Below, piece after piece: positions 52,032 to 60,209 of a DNA stretch of 64,000 nt. Position 1 is the first letter of the stretch. Each line of letters begins with the position of its first letter. A program made the position numbers and the translations under genes. Source of the stretch: Amycolatopsis vancoresmycina (GTDB taxonomy: Bacteria; Actinomycetota; Actinomycetes; Mycobacteriales; Pseudonocardiaceae); assembly GCF_000716785.1 (NCBI RefSeq), contig NZ_JNYY01000010.1:62001-126000 (forward strand). Direction: 5' to 3'. The notes under the pieces were generated by a model. That model saw nothing but the letters and a program-made list of their open reading frames with translations. It did no database searches and had not been told where the DNA came from.

Positions 52032-52068
52032 GTCATTCATACAAAGAGACACTCAATGTATGAATGAC
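52032..52068. promoter_or_regulatory. long palindromic operator for the TetR unit
   Basis: 12-bp perfect arms GTCATTCATACA (52032-52043) and complement (52057-52068), 13-base spacer, AT-rich against the genome. On the minus strand it overlaps a possible -35 (TTCATA) and -10 (TATGAA) 17 bases apart, so binding would block the FAD gene. Confidence 0.65.
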
Positions 52069-52113
52069 AAGGGACGGGTGTCAAGCCCCCCGCTCGCGTC
52101 CACAGTGGACGAA

Positions 52114-52139
52114 GTTTCCCGCCCGTCCCGGCCGGGTAG
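52114..52139 (+). promoter_or_regulatory. stress-sigma-like promoter
   Basis: GTTTCC, 14 bases, GGGTAG, upstream of the gene at 52164; matches the SigB/SigF-group pattern better than the site at 47773. Confidence 0.45.
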
Positions 52140-52163
52140 CCCCGCTGCGACGGGAGGCGGGCC

Positions 52164-52583
52164 ATGACGAACGAATCGGCGGCGGCCGATCCCCTGCGGG
52201 CCGTGGCCGCCGAGCTCGGGTTGCAACCGGAGGACACGCGCGCCCGGGCCGGCGACTTCGAGGGCGGCCGCATCCGGTTCGCCGGCCGCGCCGCCGAAGC
52301 CGAGCCGAGCGACTACCTGCTGCGCTGGATCCCCGGCGAAGGCTGGCAGCTCGCCGCGGACGACGGCCGGGACGGCGTGGTGCAGGTCGTGGCCACCCTG
52401 ACGGGCACCCCGCCGCCCGAAGCCGTCGCCGACTTCGTCCTCAACGCCTTGGCCGGACGCGGGGAGCGCTTGGTGCGCCGGTCGGACGAGCCGGGCGCGG
52501 AGCCCGTCCCGCCCGGCGAGAAGGACCGGTCGCCCGCACAGCCGGGCGCAAAAGCGTTTCGCCCGGCCGGAAGGCGGCCCTAG
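52164..52583 (+). CDS. hypothetical protein
   Basis: 139 residues, not recognised. A folded-looking N-terminal part (about 5-100: DPLRAVAAELGLQPED ... YLLRWIPGEGWQLAADDG ... ADFVLNALAGRG) and a charged Pro-rich tail. No membrane segment. ATG with GGGAGG six bases before it. It is followed nine bases later by another hypothetical gene, so they may be co-transcribed from the stress-sigma-like promoter. Confidence 0.6.
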   Translation: MTNESAAADPLRAVAAELGLQPEDTRARAGDFEGGRIRFAGRAAEAEPSDYLLRWIPGEGWQLAADDGRDGVVQVVATLTGTPPPEAVADFVLNALAGRGERLVRRSDEPGAEPVPPGEKDRSPAQPGAKAFRPAGRRP

Positions 52584-52592
52584 CCTGGCGGG

Positions 52593-53180
52593 ATGACCGA
52601 CTGGTTCCCCTATGAAGAGGACGAGGAGACACCCGGCCTCTCCCCCGGCGAAACCGCCTTTCTCGCCGCGCTCCGGGAGGCGGCAGGCCGCTGGCCGGTC
52701 CCGTTCGCCGGCAGCTGGGCCGCGCGCGGGGAAACCGAGCCGTCGCTGCTCGCCGTGGTGTCGCTGATCGATAGCGAGGCCCGGGTCTCGCTGGGCGACT
52801 TCGGTGTCCACGTCCTCGGCGACCGGGCACGCGGGGACCTGCTGCACAACCAGCTCTACACCCTGCCGGACGAGCCGACCGGGTTCGCCATCGACGTCAC
52901 GGGCCCGCCGCAGCAGCTCGCGGCCGAGTGCGCCAAGTGGTTCGAAGCGTTGCTGAGCAAGCCCGTCGTCCACGCGCGCTGGCGGCACGCGGGAGCCGTC
53001 TACGCCCAGCTGTGGAGCTTCGGCGACACCGGGGAAGGGCTCGTCCAGAGCTACGACGCCGGTTCGGCTCCCCGGCACCAGGAGGCGGACCTGCAGGCCC
53101 GCGGGCACGTCCGGGGCCGGGGCTGGGTCCAGGTCGCGGGCATCGAAGCCGCACCGGACGAGGTCCGCCGGGTGCGCTGA
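52593..53180 (+). CDS. hypothetical protein
   Basis: 195 residues, not recognised. Mixed alpha/beta, soluble, rich in Trp (KWFEALLSKP, HARWRHAG, QLWSFGD). The length and absence of repeats suggest a single domain. A possible -10 CCTAGCCT lies just before the ATG. Confidence that it is a real gene rests on codon usage, start context and the absence of a better frame. Confidence 0.65.
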   Translation: MTDWFPYEEDEETPGLSPGETAFLAALREAAGRWPVPFAGSWAARGETEPSLLAVVSLIDSEARVSLGDFGVHVLGDRARGDLLHNQLYTLPDEPTGFAIDVTGPPQQLAAECAKWFEALLSKPVVHARWRHAGAVYAQLWSFGDTGEGLVQSYDAGSAPRHQEADLQARGHVRGRGWVQVAGIEAAPDEVRRVR

Positions 53181-53268
53181 CCGGTGCGGAAGAAAGCGCT
53201 TTCCGGCTTGTCGCCCGCGGACGACGTCGCCTAGGCTCGCGGAGAAAGCGATTACCCGGAGGAGCCGC

Positions 53269-54033
53269 GTGCCGACCACCCCGCGAGACCGGATCGGGCT
53301 GTGCTCGGTGACGTTCCGGGCGTTGCCCGCCGGCGAGGTGGCCCGGATCGCCGCCGCGGCGGGGCTGCACGTCGTGGAGTGGGGCGCCGACGTCCACGCT
53401 CCCCCGCGCCCGGCACCGGCCCTGCGCGAGGTGCGTGCCCGGACCGCCGCCCGGGGGCTGGCGGTCTGCTCCTACGGCTCGTACTGGCGAGCGGGCCACG
53501 ACGGCACCGAGGAGTTCGACGCCCTCGCCGAGGCCGCGACCGTGCTCGGGGCGCCGCGGATCCGCGTGTGGGCCGGCACCGAAGGCTCCGCGGACGCGGC
53601 CCCGGAGTCCCGTTCGCGGGTGACGGCGGCGCTGCGCGAGGCGGCGGCGATCGCCGCCGCCCGGGGACTGTCGGTGGCACTGGAATTCCACTCCGGCACG
53701 CTGGCGGACACCCCGGCGGCGGCGCTGCGGCTGCTCGACGACGTCGGCCACGACGCGTTGTCGAGCTACTGGCAGCCACCGGTCGACGCGCCGTCGGAAC
53801 ACGCGCTCGCCGGCCTGGCCACGATGCTGGAACGCGTCAGCGCGGTCCACGTCTTTTCGTGGTGGCCGGGGCAGCACCGCCTCCCCCTGCACGAGCGCGA
53901 GCGGCTGTGGCGGCCCGCGCTGGAGCTCGTCGCGGGCCGCCCGGTGGACGTCCTCCTCGAGTTCGTCCCGGACGACGACCCGGCGGTGCTGCCGCGGGAG
54001 GCGGAGACGCTGCGGCGCTGGCTCGGGGCCTGA
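53269..54033 (+). CDS. sugar phosphate isomerase/epimerase (xylose-isomerase-like TIM barrel)
   Basis: 254 residues. AP-endonuclease-2/xylose-isomerase-like barrel: LCSVTFRALPAGEVARIAA, GLHVVEWGADVHAP, VWAGTEG, SVALEFHSGTLADT (metal-binding Glu) and VHVFSWWPG. Family members isomerise or epimerise sugars and inositols; the substrate is unknown. GTG with AGGAG four bases before it; a promoter TTGTCG-18-TAGGCT precedes. Confidence 0.82.
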   Translation: MPTTPRDRIGLCSVTFRALPAGEVARIAAAAGLHVVEWGADVHAPPRPAPALREVRARTAARGLAVCSYGSYWRAGHDGTEEFDALAEAATVLGAPRIRVWAGTEGSADAAPESRSRVTAALREAAAIAAARGLSVALEFHSGTLADTPAAALRLLDDVGHDALSSYWQPPVDAPSEHALAGLATMLERVSAVHVFSWWPGQHRLPLHERERLWRPALELVAGRPVDVLLEFVPDDDPAVLPREAETLRRWLGA

Positions 54034-54189
54034 GTCCCCCCGTGGCCGGAGCAATCATGGCCGGTGCGCCGTCCGCGTGACCAGGCCACGCACCGGCAAC
54101 CTGTGGCCGGCCGGCGGCGTTGCACTGACGGAGCCACCACCGGCCCGGAGCCGCCGGTGGCACGGGCGGAAACCGAGGGGGAGATCGGT

Positions 54190-54420
54190 GTGGACGATCG
54201 GCCGGGCACGACCTTCAAGCGCTTCCGGCACCACGCCGGGCTGACCCAGGAGGCGCTCGCCGAGCGCTCGGGGGTGTCGGTCCGGACGATCCGCGGGCTG
54301 GAGACCGGGACACGGCGGAATCCGCAGCGCAGTTCGCTGCAGCAGCTGGCCGACGCGATGGAGCTGTCGGACGGCGACCGCGCCGAGCTGATGGCCGCGG
54401 TGCTCGCGGGCCCGCCGGGT
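54190..54420 (+). pseudogene. XRE HTH part of a frameshifted XRE-NB-ARC-TPR regulator
   Basis: From GTG 54190 (with AGGGGGAG six bases upstream) a clean XRE-type helix-turn-helix is encoded: TFKRFRHHAGLTQEALAERS, GVSVRTIRGLETGTRRNPQR, then LADAMELSDGDRAELMAAV. After about 77 residues (near 54415) the frame degenerates into Arg/Pro/Gly-rich text, while the frame one base over carries the expected NB-ARC protein. One extra base in CCGGGTG would explain it. It may be a natural mutation, a sequencing error or a programmed shift. Confidence 0.7.
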
Positions 54421-56437
54421 GCCGCGGCAGCTGCCCCCGCCCCCGCGCCGGTTCAGCGGCCGGGAACGCGAGCTGGCGGAGCTGACGCGGGCGGCCGCCG
54501 CCGACGGCGTGGTCGCCGTCTCGGCCATCGGCGGCGCGGGCGGCATCGGCAAGACGTGGCTCGCCCTGCACTGGGCGCACCGGTCCGCGGACGACTTCCC
54601 CGACGGGCAGCTGTACGCCGACCTCCGCGGCTTCGACGCGAGCGGTCCCCCGGCGCGGCCCGAGGCGGTGGTCCGGGGGTTCCTCGAGGCGCTGGGCGTT
54701 CCGCCGTCGTCGCTGCCGCTGGCGGCCGAGGCGCAGTACGGCCTGTTCCGCAGCCTCACCGAGGGACGCCGGCTGCTGATCGTCCTCGACAACGCCCGCG
54801 ACACCGGACAGCTCGTCCCGCTGCTGCCGGGCCGGTCGGCGTGCGTGGTGCTGGTGACCAGCCGCAACCGGCTGCCCGGCCTGGTCGCCACGCACGGCGC
54901 GGCGACGGTGACCCTCGACGTCCTGGACCCCGCCGACGCCCGGCGGCTGCTGACCCGGCACGTCGGCCGGGCCAGGGCCGACCGCGAAGCCGGGGCCGTC
55001 GCCGAGCTGCTGGACCACTGCTCGGGACTGCCGCTGGCGCTCGGCACCGTCGCGGCCCGCGCGACCGGCAACCCCGGCTTTCCGTTGCGGGCGCTGGCGG
55101 ACGAGCTGCACGACACGACCGCCCGGCTCGACGGCTTCGACGCCGGCGAGCTGAGCGCCAACCTGCGGGCCGTTTTCTCGGCGTCCTACGGCGTCCTGGG
55201 CCTCGAGGCCCGACGCCTGTGCGGACTGCTGGGACCGGCACCGGTTCCGGAGCTCGGCGGGCCGGCGGTGGCGGGCCTCGCGGGGTGGCCCGCCGCCAAG
55301 GCCGCGAAGGTGCTGCGGGAGCTCGAGAACGCCCACCTCGTCGGGCAGCCCCGGCCCGGCCGGTACCGGATGCACGACCTGATCGGGCTCTACGCCACCG
55401 AACGGGCCCGAGCCGACCTCCCGGCCGCCGAACGCGCCGCGGCGCTGGACCGGCTGGCCGACCACTACGTGTTCACCGCGATCGCCGCCGACCGGGTGCT
55501 GCGCGAACGCACCGAGGTGGTCGCGCTCGGCCCGCCCGCCGAAGGCTGCGCACCGGAATCGCCGCCGGACATCGGCGCCGCGATGGCCTGGCTGGCCGCC
55601 GAGCACGACGCCCTGCTCGCGATCCAGGCCGTGGTGGCCGCGCAGGGCGAGCACCCCCGCGTGTGGCGGCTGGCCCAGGCGCTGGCCCTCTTCCACTGGC
55701 GGCGGGGCCTGTTCGCGGAGGACCTGGTTTCCGCGCGGCGCGCCCTCGCCGCCGCGGAAGAGCTGGGCGACGCGGCGGCGACCGCGGTCGTCGCCCGCAA
55801 CCTGGGCTACGACCTGCTCCGGCTCGGGGACCGCGACGGGGCGGCGGCGCACCTGGAGCGGGCGCGGCGGATCGCCGAAGAGCACGGCTTGACCGAGGCG
55901 CTCGCGCACACCTACGGCGTCCTGACGCACCTGGCGGACCTGGGCGACGACCACCGGACAGCCATCGGCTACGCGCTCCAGGCGGCGCGGTTGTTCCGGT
56001 CGATCGGCCGCAACGGCGACGAAGCCAATGCGCTGAACGCGATGGGCCGGCACTACGCGATGCTGGGCGAATTCGGGCCGGCGCGGGAGTACTGCACGAC
56101 GGCACTGGAGATGCTGGTCCGCCGCGGCGATCGCCGGTACGAGGTGTGCGCGCTGCACAGCCTCGGGTACATCGCGAAGAGAACGGGCCGGTACGCGGAG
56201 GCGTTGCGCTGCTTCCGCCGTTCCATCCCCGTCCACCACGACATCGGCGACGAATTCGCCGAAGCCAACGCCCAGGTGGACATCGCCGAAGTCCACGCGG
56301 CGATGGCGGACCCGGCGGCGGCGGAAACCGCGTGGCGCACCGCGCTCGCGATGTTCGAAACGCAGAACCGGACCGCGGACGCCCGGCGCGTGCGGGCCCG
56401 GCTGGCCGCGCTCGGGCAGCGTCCGGCGTTGCGGTGA
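54419..56437 (+). CDS. NB-ARC ATPase with TPR repeats (C-terminal part of the same regulator)
   Basis: About 672 residues from GTG 54419. PRQLPPPPRRFSGRERELAE is the usual linker after an XRE domain, followed by P-loop GGAGGIGKTWLALHWAH near 38-54, LLIVLDNARDTGQLVPLLPG and TSRNRLPGLV, then TPR-like helices to the C-terminus. Such XRE-NB-ARC-TPR proteins are AfsR-like signalling regulators in actinomycetes. It lacks its own ribosome site, so it is probably translated only if the shift is corrected or re-initiated. Confidence 0.75.
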   Translation: MPRQLPPPPRRFSGRERELAELTRAAAADGVVAVSAIGGAGGIGKTWLALHWAHRSADDFPDGQLYADLRGFDASGPPARPEAVVRGFLEALGVPPSSLPLAAEAQYGLFRSLTEGRRLLIVLDNARDTGQLVPLLPGRSACVVLVTSRNRLPGLVATHGAATVTLDVLDPADARRLLTRHVGRARADREAGAVAELLDHCSGLPLALGTVAARATGNPGFPLRALADELHDTTARLDGFDAGELSANLRAVFSASYGVLGLEARRLCGLLGPAPVPELGGPAVAGLAGWPAAKAAKVLRELENAHLVGQPRPGRYRMHDLIGLYATERARADLPAAERAAALDRLADHYVFTAIAADRVLRERTEVVALGPPAEGCAPESPPDIGAAMAWLAAEHDALLAIQAVVAAQGEHPRVWRLAQALALFHWRRGLFAEDLVSARRALAAAEELGDAAATAVVARNLGYDLLRLGDRDGAAAHLERARRIAEEHGLTEALAHTYGVLTHLADLGDDHRTAIGYALQAARLFRSIGRNGDEANALNAMGRHYAMLGEFGPAREYCTTALEMLVRRGDRRYEVCALHSLGYIAKRTGRYAEALRCFRRSIPVHHDIGDEFAEANAQVDIAEVHAAMADPAAAETAWRTALAMFETQNRTADARRVRARLAALGQRPALR

Positions 56438-56820
56438 GGCACCACGCGGCCTCGCCGCACCCTCCACAGCGGACAGACCGGGGTTTTCCGCGGCGAATAC
56501 CGGATCGGCGATCATCACTCGATGAGGCGAATGTGTGACATTTCGCCGGCCTCCGGCACCGACTACGCCGAACGGCCTCACGGCGTTTCCCCGGAATGCG
56601 CAACGGGCCGGATCGCCAATGCCGTCAACGGAAGATCCCGGCCCCGGCCTCGGCGCACGCGGCCGGAAGAACGGCTGATCGTGCGGTTTCCGCCCCGCCG
56701 CGCGCGGGCAGGTATTTCCCTTTCCGGCGGCTTTGTGGATACACTCGCCGGGGAGAACGTCGACCATTGTGCACCCGACCTGCCGCACGTTCCTGGACGC
56801 ATCCACCCGAGGAGCAGTCA
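56438..56820. promoter_or_regulatory. 383-base gap carrying the lsr2 copy 2 promoter
   Basis: No gene seen before the lsr2 leader. TACACT at 56740-56745 is the likely -10; GTGGATACACTC, GACCATTGTGCA and GAGGAGCA match the first lsr2 leader. Confidence 0.55.
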
Positions 56821-57213
56821 ATGGCCCAGAAAGTCCTCGTCGAGATCCTGGACGACATCGACGGCAGCGCCGCCGCCCAGACGGTCCAGTTCGGCCTCGA
56901 CGGCGTCACCTACGAAATCGACCTTTCGGACGAGAACGCCACGGCCCTGCGCGACGAGTTCTCCCGCTACATCGGCGCGGGCCGCCGCATCGGCGGCCGC
57001 CGGGCCCGCGCCGCGGCCGCCCGCCCCGCGATGACGACGTCGGACCGCGAGCGCAACCAGCAGATCCGCGCCTGGGCGGGCGCGAACGGCTACGAGATCT
57101 CGGAGCGCGGACGCCTCTCGTCCCAGGTGGTCGCCGCCTACGAGCAGGCGCACGCGGCCGGGGACGCGCCGACCCCGCCGAGGCGCTCGTCCCGCAAGAG
57201 CGCGGCCGCCTGA
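56821..57213 (+). CDS. Lsr2-family nucleoid-associated protein (copy 2)
   Basis: 130 residues. The first 60 residues are almost identical to the copy at 48279 (AQKVLVEILDDIDGSAAAQT), and the C-terminal domain keeps the RGR hook (SERGRLSSQVVAAYEQA). The linker and the shorter tail (PRRSSRKSAAA) differ. ATG with GAGGAG upstream. With the first copy and the two HU genes it makes four nucleoid-protein genes within 25 kb. Confidence 0.94.
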   Translation: MAQKVLVEILDDIDGSAAAQTVQFGLDGVTYEIDLSDENATALRDEFSRYIGAGRRIGGRRARAAAARPAMTTSDRERNQQIRAWAGANGYEISERGRLSSQVVAAYEQAHAAGDAPTPPRRSSRKSAAA

Positions 57214-57384
57214 GCCGGTCCGGAGCGGCCGGTGACCCCGGCACTCCGGCGTGCCGTTCCGTCCGGGACGGACGCGGGCCTGCGGGCACAGCCGTTCTCC
57301 GCGCGCCGGGCGAGCTGGTACCCCGGCCGGGGAAGGAATCTGCGAAGCCGCGATGGGGCGGTGCACCTGCTGGTCAACCGAAAA

Positions 57385-57412
57385 AGCCCGCCTGACCTGG
57401 GTCAGACGGGCT
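57385..57412 (-). terminator. terminator after tRNA-Glu
   Basis: Hairpin with 13-base arms, one G-T pair, followed on the minus strand by TTTTT (57381-57385). Located 15 bases past the tRNA-Glu CCA. Confidence 0.75.
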
Positions 57413-57427
57413 CAGCGGTCTTGCTGG

Positions 57428-57500
57428 TACCCCCGATGGGATTCGAACCCACGCTACCGGCGTGAGAGGCCGGCGTCCTAGGCCGCTAGACGACGGGGGC
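57428..57500 (-). tRNA. tRNA-Glu (anticodon CTC)
   Basis: 73 bases. Cloverleaf visible on the minus strand: acceptor GCCCCCG with CGGGGGT, anticodon stem CCGGC/GCCGG around loop CTCTCAC, and T-loop TTCGAATC. TGG at 57425-57427 encodes the CCA. Confidence 0.93.
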
Positions 57501-57601
57501 TTAGGATCTTCCCTGGTTTCCCAGGGGCTTTTCTGTTTTTCTTGCTGGAGAGAACTTACCAGAGCCGATTTCCCGGCTTGCAGGGGGGTCACTCTCCGCA
57601 G

Positions 57602-57673
57602 CTGGGGTACCAGGACTCGAACCTAGACTAACTGGACCAGAACCAGTCGTGCTGCCAATTACACCATACCCCA
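57602..57673 (-). tRNA. tRNA-Gln (anticodon CTG)
   Basis: 72 bases. Acceptor TGGGGTA/TACCCCA, anticodon stem ACTGG/CCAGT around loop TTCTGGT, T-loop TTCGAGTC. CCA is not encoded. About 100 bases upstream of tRNA-Glu and probably on one transcript with it, as in mycobacteria. Confidence 0.93.
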
Positions 57674-57722
57674 GTGAGGTACCGATCCGGCTGGCCGGTT
57701 CAGCACCGCACGAGGAGAAATA

Positions 57723-58550
57723 CTAGAGCACGCCGTTCCGGACGGTGAACGCGGGGGTGCCACTGCCGCGCTGGGCGGGGACGCCGATCGTGGCGTACTC
57801 CGAAACCAGCAGCTCAGGCAGCTCGGCGAGGCCGGCGACCGTGTGGACGCCCTCGGGGGCGCGCTCGCCGATGCCGTCGCGGTCGAGCCAGACCGCGCCC
57901 AGGCCGGCGTCGCGGGCGCCGATCGCGTCCGTGTCCAGTTTGTCGCCGACGTGGACCGCCTGGGCCGGGGCGCAGTCCAGGCCGAGGCACACCGTGTGGA
58001 ACATCACCGGATCGGGTTTCGCCACCCCCAGTTCGCCCGCGATGGCGACGTGGTCGAAAAACGGCGCCAGGCCCAGGTCGGCGATTTTCCGGCGCTGGTG
58101 GGCACCCGAGGCGTTCGTCACGGCGGCGAGGACCAGGCCGGCCGCGCGGAGCCATTCGAGGCACGGGACGACGTCGTCGAACAGCTGCCAGGAGTGGTCG
58201 AGCAGTTCTCTTCGGCGCCGCTCGAACGAGTTCACCTGCTCGGCGTCGGCGAGGATGCCGATTTCGGCCAGAAAGCAGTCGGTGCGCCGCTGGTGCATGG
58301 TCGGGTAGTCGAGTTCGCCGGCGACGACGAGGGCGACGTGCTCTTCGGTGATGAGGTCCCACAACGGCCACAGGTCGCCCCGGCCGGTGAGGATGTGGAG
58401 GCTGCGGCGGATCGCCGCGGTGCAGTCGATGAGGGTGTCGTCGATGTCCAGGCACACCAGCCGCAGCTCGGGGGGCGCCCAGGGCTCGGAGGCCGCCGCG
58501 GCGGGCGGGGCGGTTCGCGAAGGGGTCCGGGGTGCCACGGCGAAATCCAC
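57723..58550 (-). CDS. HAD-family hydrolase
   Basis: 275 residues. HAD motifs: I CLDIDDTLID near 34-43 with the nucleophile Asp, II VTNASG, III Lys in GVAKPDPVMF, IV HVGDKLDTDAIGARDAG. The helical cap lies between motifs I and II (subtype C1, YjjG/phosphoglycolate-phosphatase-like). Substrate unknown. The first 28 residues are Pro/Ala-rich, and the GTG at 58538 is an alternative start. Confidence 0.88.
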   Translation of the reverse strand: MDFAVAPRTPSRTAPPAAAASEPWAPPELRLVCLDIDDTLIDCTAAIRRSLHILTGRGDLWPLWDLITEEHVALVVAGELDYPTMHQRRTDCFLAEIGILADAEQVNSFERRRRELLDHSWQLFDDVVPCLEWLRAAGLVLAAVTNASGAHQRRKIADLGLAPFFDHVAIAGELGVAKPDPVMFHTVCLGLDCAPAQAVHVGDKLDTDAIGARDAGLGAVWLDRDGIGERAPEGVHTVAGLAELPELLVSEYATIGVPAQRGSGTPAFTVRNGVL

Positions 58551-58930
58551 CCAGTGAGGCTAGGGCAACCGCCGCGTTCGCGACGCTGCCAAAGAGGTGA
58601 TTGCCGCTCCCCTGTTCCGGCGCACCGGCTCTACTCCCAGTTGGCGAACCGTCCCCATTCGGTTATCCGGCACCGCGCACCGCCGCTGTCGTCTCCTCCC
58701 GTGCCGACCACTCCGGCACGGGAAACCGTTGTCCGGCTTGAGGATTCACTCCGTCCACAAGGGCGCTTCGGCGATCGGCCGCCGTCGCCGCCCGTCCGTG
58801 GCGCACCTCCGACCAACTGTCGCGTTTGGACGGTTTCGGTTCACCGGCGGCGCACGCGGCACGCCGTCGCCCGATCAGCGTATCCCCGGTCACACCCCTT
58901 GACGCCGGTGCCCGCGAGGTGCATTCTCAT
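58551..58930. other. gap between HAD gene and FAD monooxygenase gene
   Basis: No gene seen in about 380 bases. The 3' end carries a promoter for the monooxygenase: TTGACG (about 58899-58904), 17 bases, CATTCT. Confidence 0.5.
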
Positions 58931-58954
58931 CTTATTCAACACGCGATGAATAAG
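58931..58954. promoter_or_regulatory. inverted repeat at the monooxygenase transcription start
   Basis: CTTATTCA (58931-58938), 8 bases, TGAATAAG (58947-58954): perfect 8-bp arms, AT-rich, directly after the likely -10 and touching the ribosome site AAGGGAG. A typical MarR/TetR-style operator position; the regulator is not in the immediate vicinity. Confidence 0.5.
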
Positions 58955-58967
58955 GGAGATGGTCGAG

Positions 58968-60209
58968 ATGACCGAGCGCACGACCTGCGTCGTCATCGGT
59001 GGCGGGCCGGCCGGGATGGTCACGGGGTTGCTGCTGGCCCGCGCCGGCGTCGAGGTGACGGTGCTGGAGAAGCACGCCGACTTCCTGCGGGACTTCCGCG
59101 GGGACACGGTCCACCCGTCGACGCTGACGCTGCTCGACGAACTGGGTCTCGGCGAGAAGTTCCACGCACTGCCGCACAGCGAGCTGACCGCGGCGGGGTT
59201 CCCGCAGGAGAACGGCGAGCTGATGAAGCTGGCCGACTTCACCCGGCTGAAGGTGGCGCACCCGTACATCGCGATGGTCCCGCAGTGGGACTTCCTCGAC
59301 CTGCTCGCCGAAAGCGCGCGCAAGGAGCCGACGTTCGTCCAGCGGATGGAGACCGAGTGCACCGGGCTGGTGCGCGAGCACGGCCGGGTGGCGGGCATCA
59401 CCTACCGCACCACCGCCGGCGAGACCGGCGAAATCCGCGCCGACCTGGTGATCGCCGCCGACGGCCGCTGGTCGCTGGCCCGCCGGGAGGCCGGCCTGGT
59501 GCCGCGGGAGTACGACTGCCCGTTCGACGTCTGGTGGTTCCGGCTCTCGCGCGGCGAAGGCGAGCAGGGCGGCATGCTGCTGCCGAAGATGCGGGACCGC
59601 CGCTTCGCGGTGCCGCTCCCCCGGCCGGACTTCTACCAGGTCGCCTACCTGGCGCCGAAGGGCGAGGACCTGCGCGCCAAGGGCATCGAGGCGTTCCGCG
59701 AGAACGTGGCGCAGATCTGCCCCGAGTTCACCGACCGGGTGCACGAGCTGAAGACGATGGACGACGTCAAGTTCCTCGACGTGCGGCTGAACCTGCTGCG
59801 CCGGTGGCACGTCGACGGGCTGCTGTGCATCGGCGACGCGGCGCACGCGATGTCGCCGATCGGCGGGGTGGGCATCAACCTGGCGGTGCAGGACGCGGTC
59901 GCGGCGGCGACGCTGCTGGCCGAGCCGCTGCGCCGAGGCCGTCCGACGGACGCCGAGCTGGCGAAGGTGCGCTCGCGGCGCCTGGCGCCGACGCTGCTGG
60001 TGCAGGGCCTGCAGCGGTTGATGCACCGGACCGTGGTGCGCGGGGTGATGAACGGCAAGCGCAACGGCCCGCCGGCGCCGATGATCAAGGCGTTCGCGCG
60101 GTTCCCGGGGCTGTCGTACTTCCCGGCCCGGCTCCTCGGCCTCGGGCTGCGGCCGGAGCACGCTCCGGCGTTCGCCCGGCGGCCGATGGAGCCGGCGACC
60201 AGGAGTTAG
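58968..60209 (+). CDS. FAD-dependent monooxygenase (PHBH/UbiH fold)
   Basis: 413 residues. FAD motif VVIGGGPAGMVTGLLLARAG at about 8-27, the DG motif DLVIAADGRWSLARREAG near 155-170, and the GD motif CIGDAAHAMSPIGGVGINLA near 285-304. Group-A flavoprotein hydroxylase; related proteins hydroxylate aromatics or antibiotics. The substrate is unknown. ATG 58968 is preferred over 58959 because GGGAGA is then at proper spacing. The stop overlaps the convergent FAH gene by four bases. Confidence 0.9.
   Translation: MTERTTCVVIGGGPAGMVTGLLLARAGVEVTVLEKHADFLRDFRGDTVHPSTLTLLDELGLGEKFHALPHSELTAAGFPQENGELMKLADFTRLKVAHPYIAMVPQWDFLDLLAESARKEPTFVQRMETECTGLVREHGRVAGITYRTTAGETGEIRADLVIAADGRWSLARREAGLVPREYDCPFDVWWFRLSRGEGEQGGMLLPKMRDRRFAVPLPRPDFYQVAYLAPKGEDLRAKGIEAFRENVAQICPEFTDRVHELKTMDDVKFLDVRLNLLRRWHVDGLLCIGDAAHAMSPIGGVGINLAVQDAVAAATLLAEPLRRGRPTDAELAKVRSRRLAPTLLVQGLQRLMHRTVVRGVMNGKRNGPPAPMIKAFARFPGLSYFPARLLGLGLRPEHAPAFARRPMEPATRS

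Noticed and set aside
57428..57673. tRNA-Glu/tRNA-Gln as an integration site for a genomic island
   Set aside because: No integrase, excisionase or duplicated tRNA 3' end was seen nearby.
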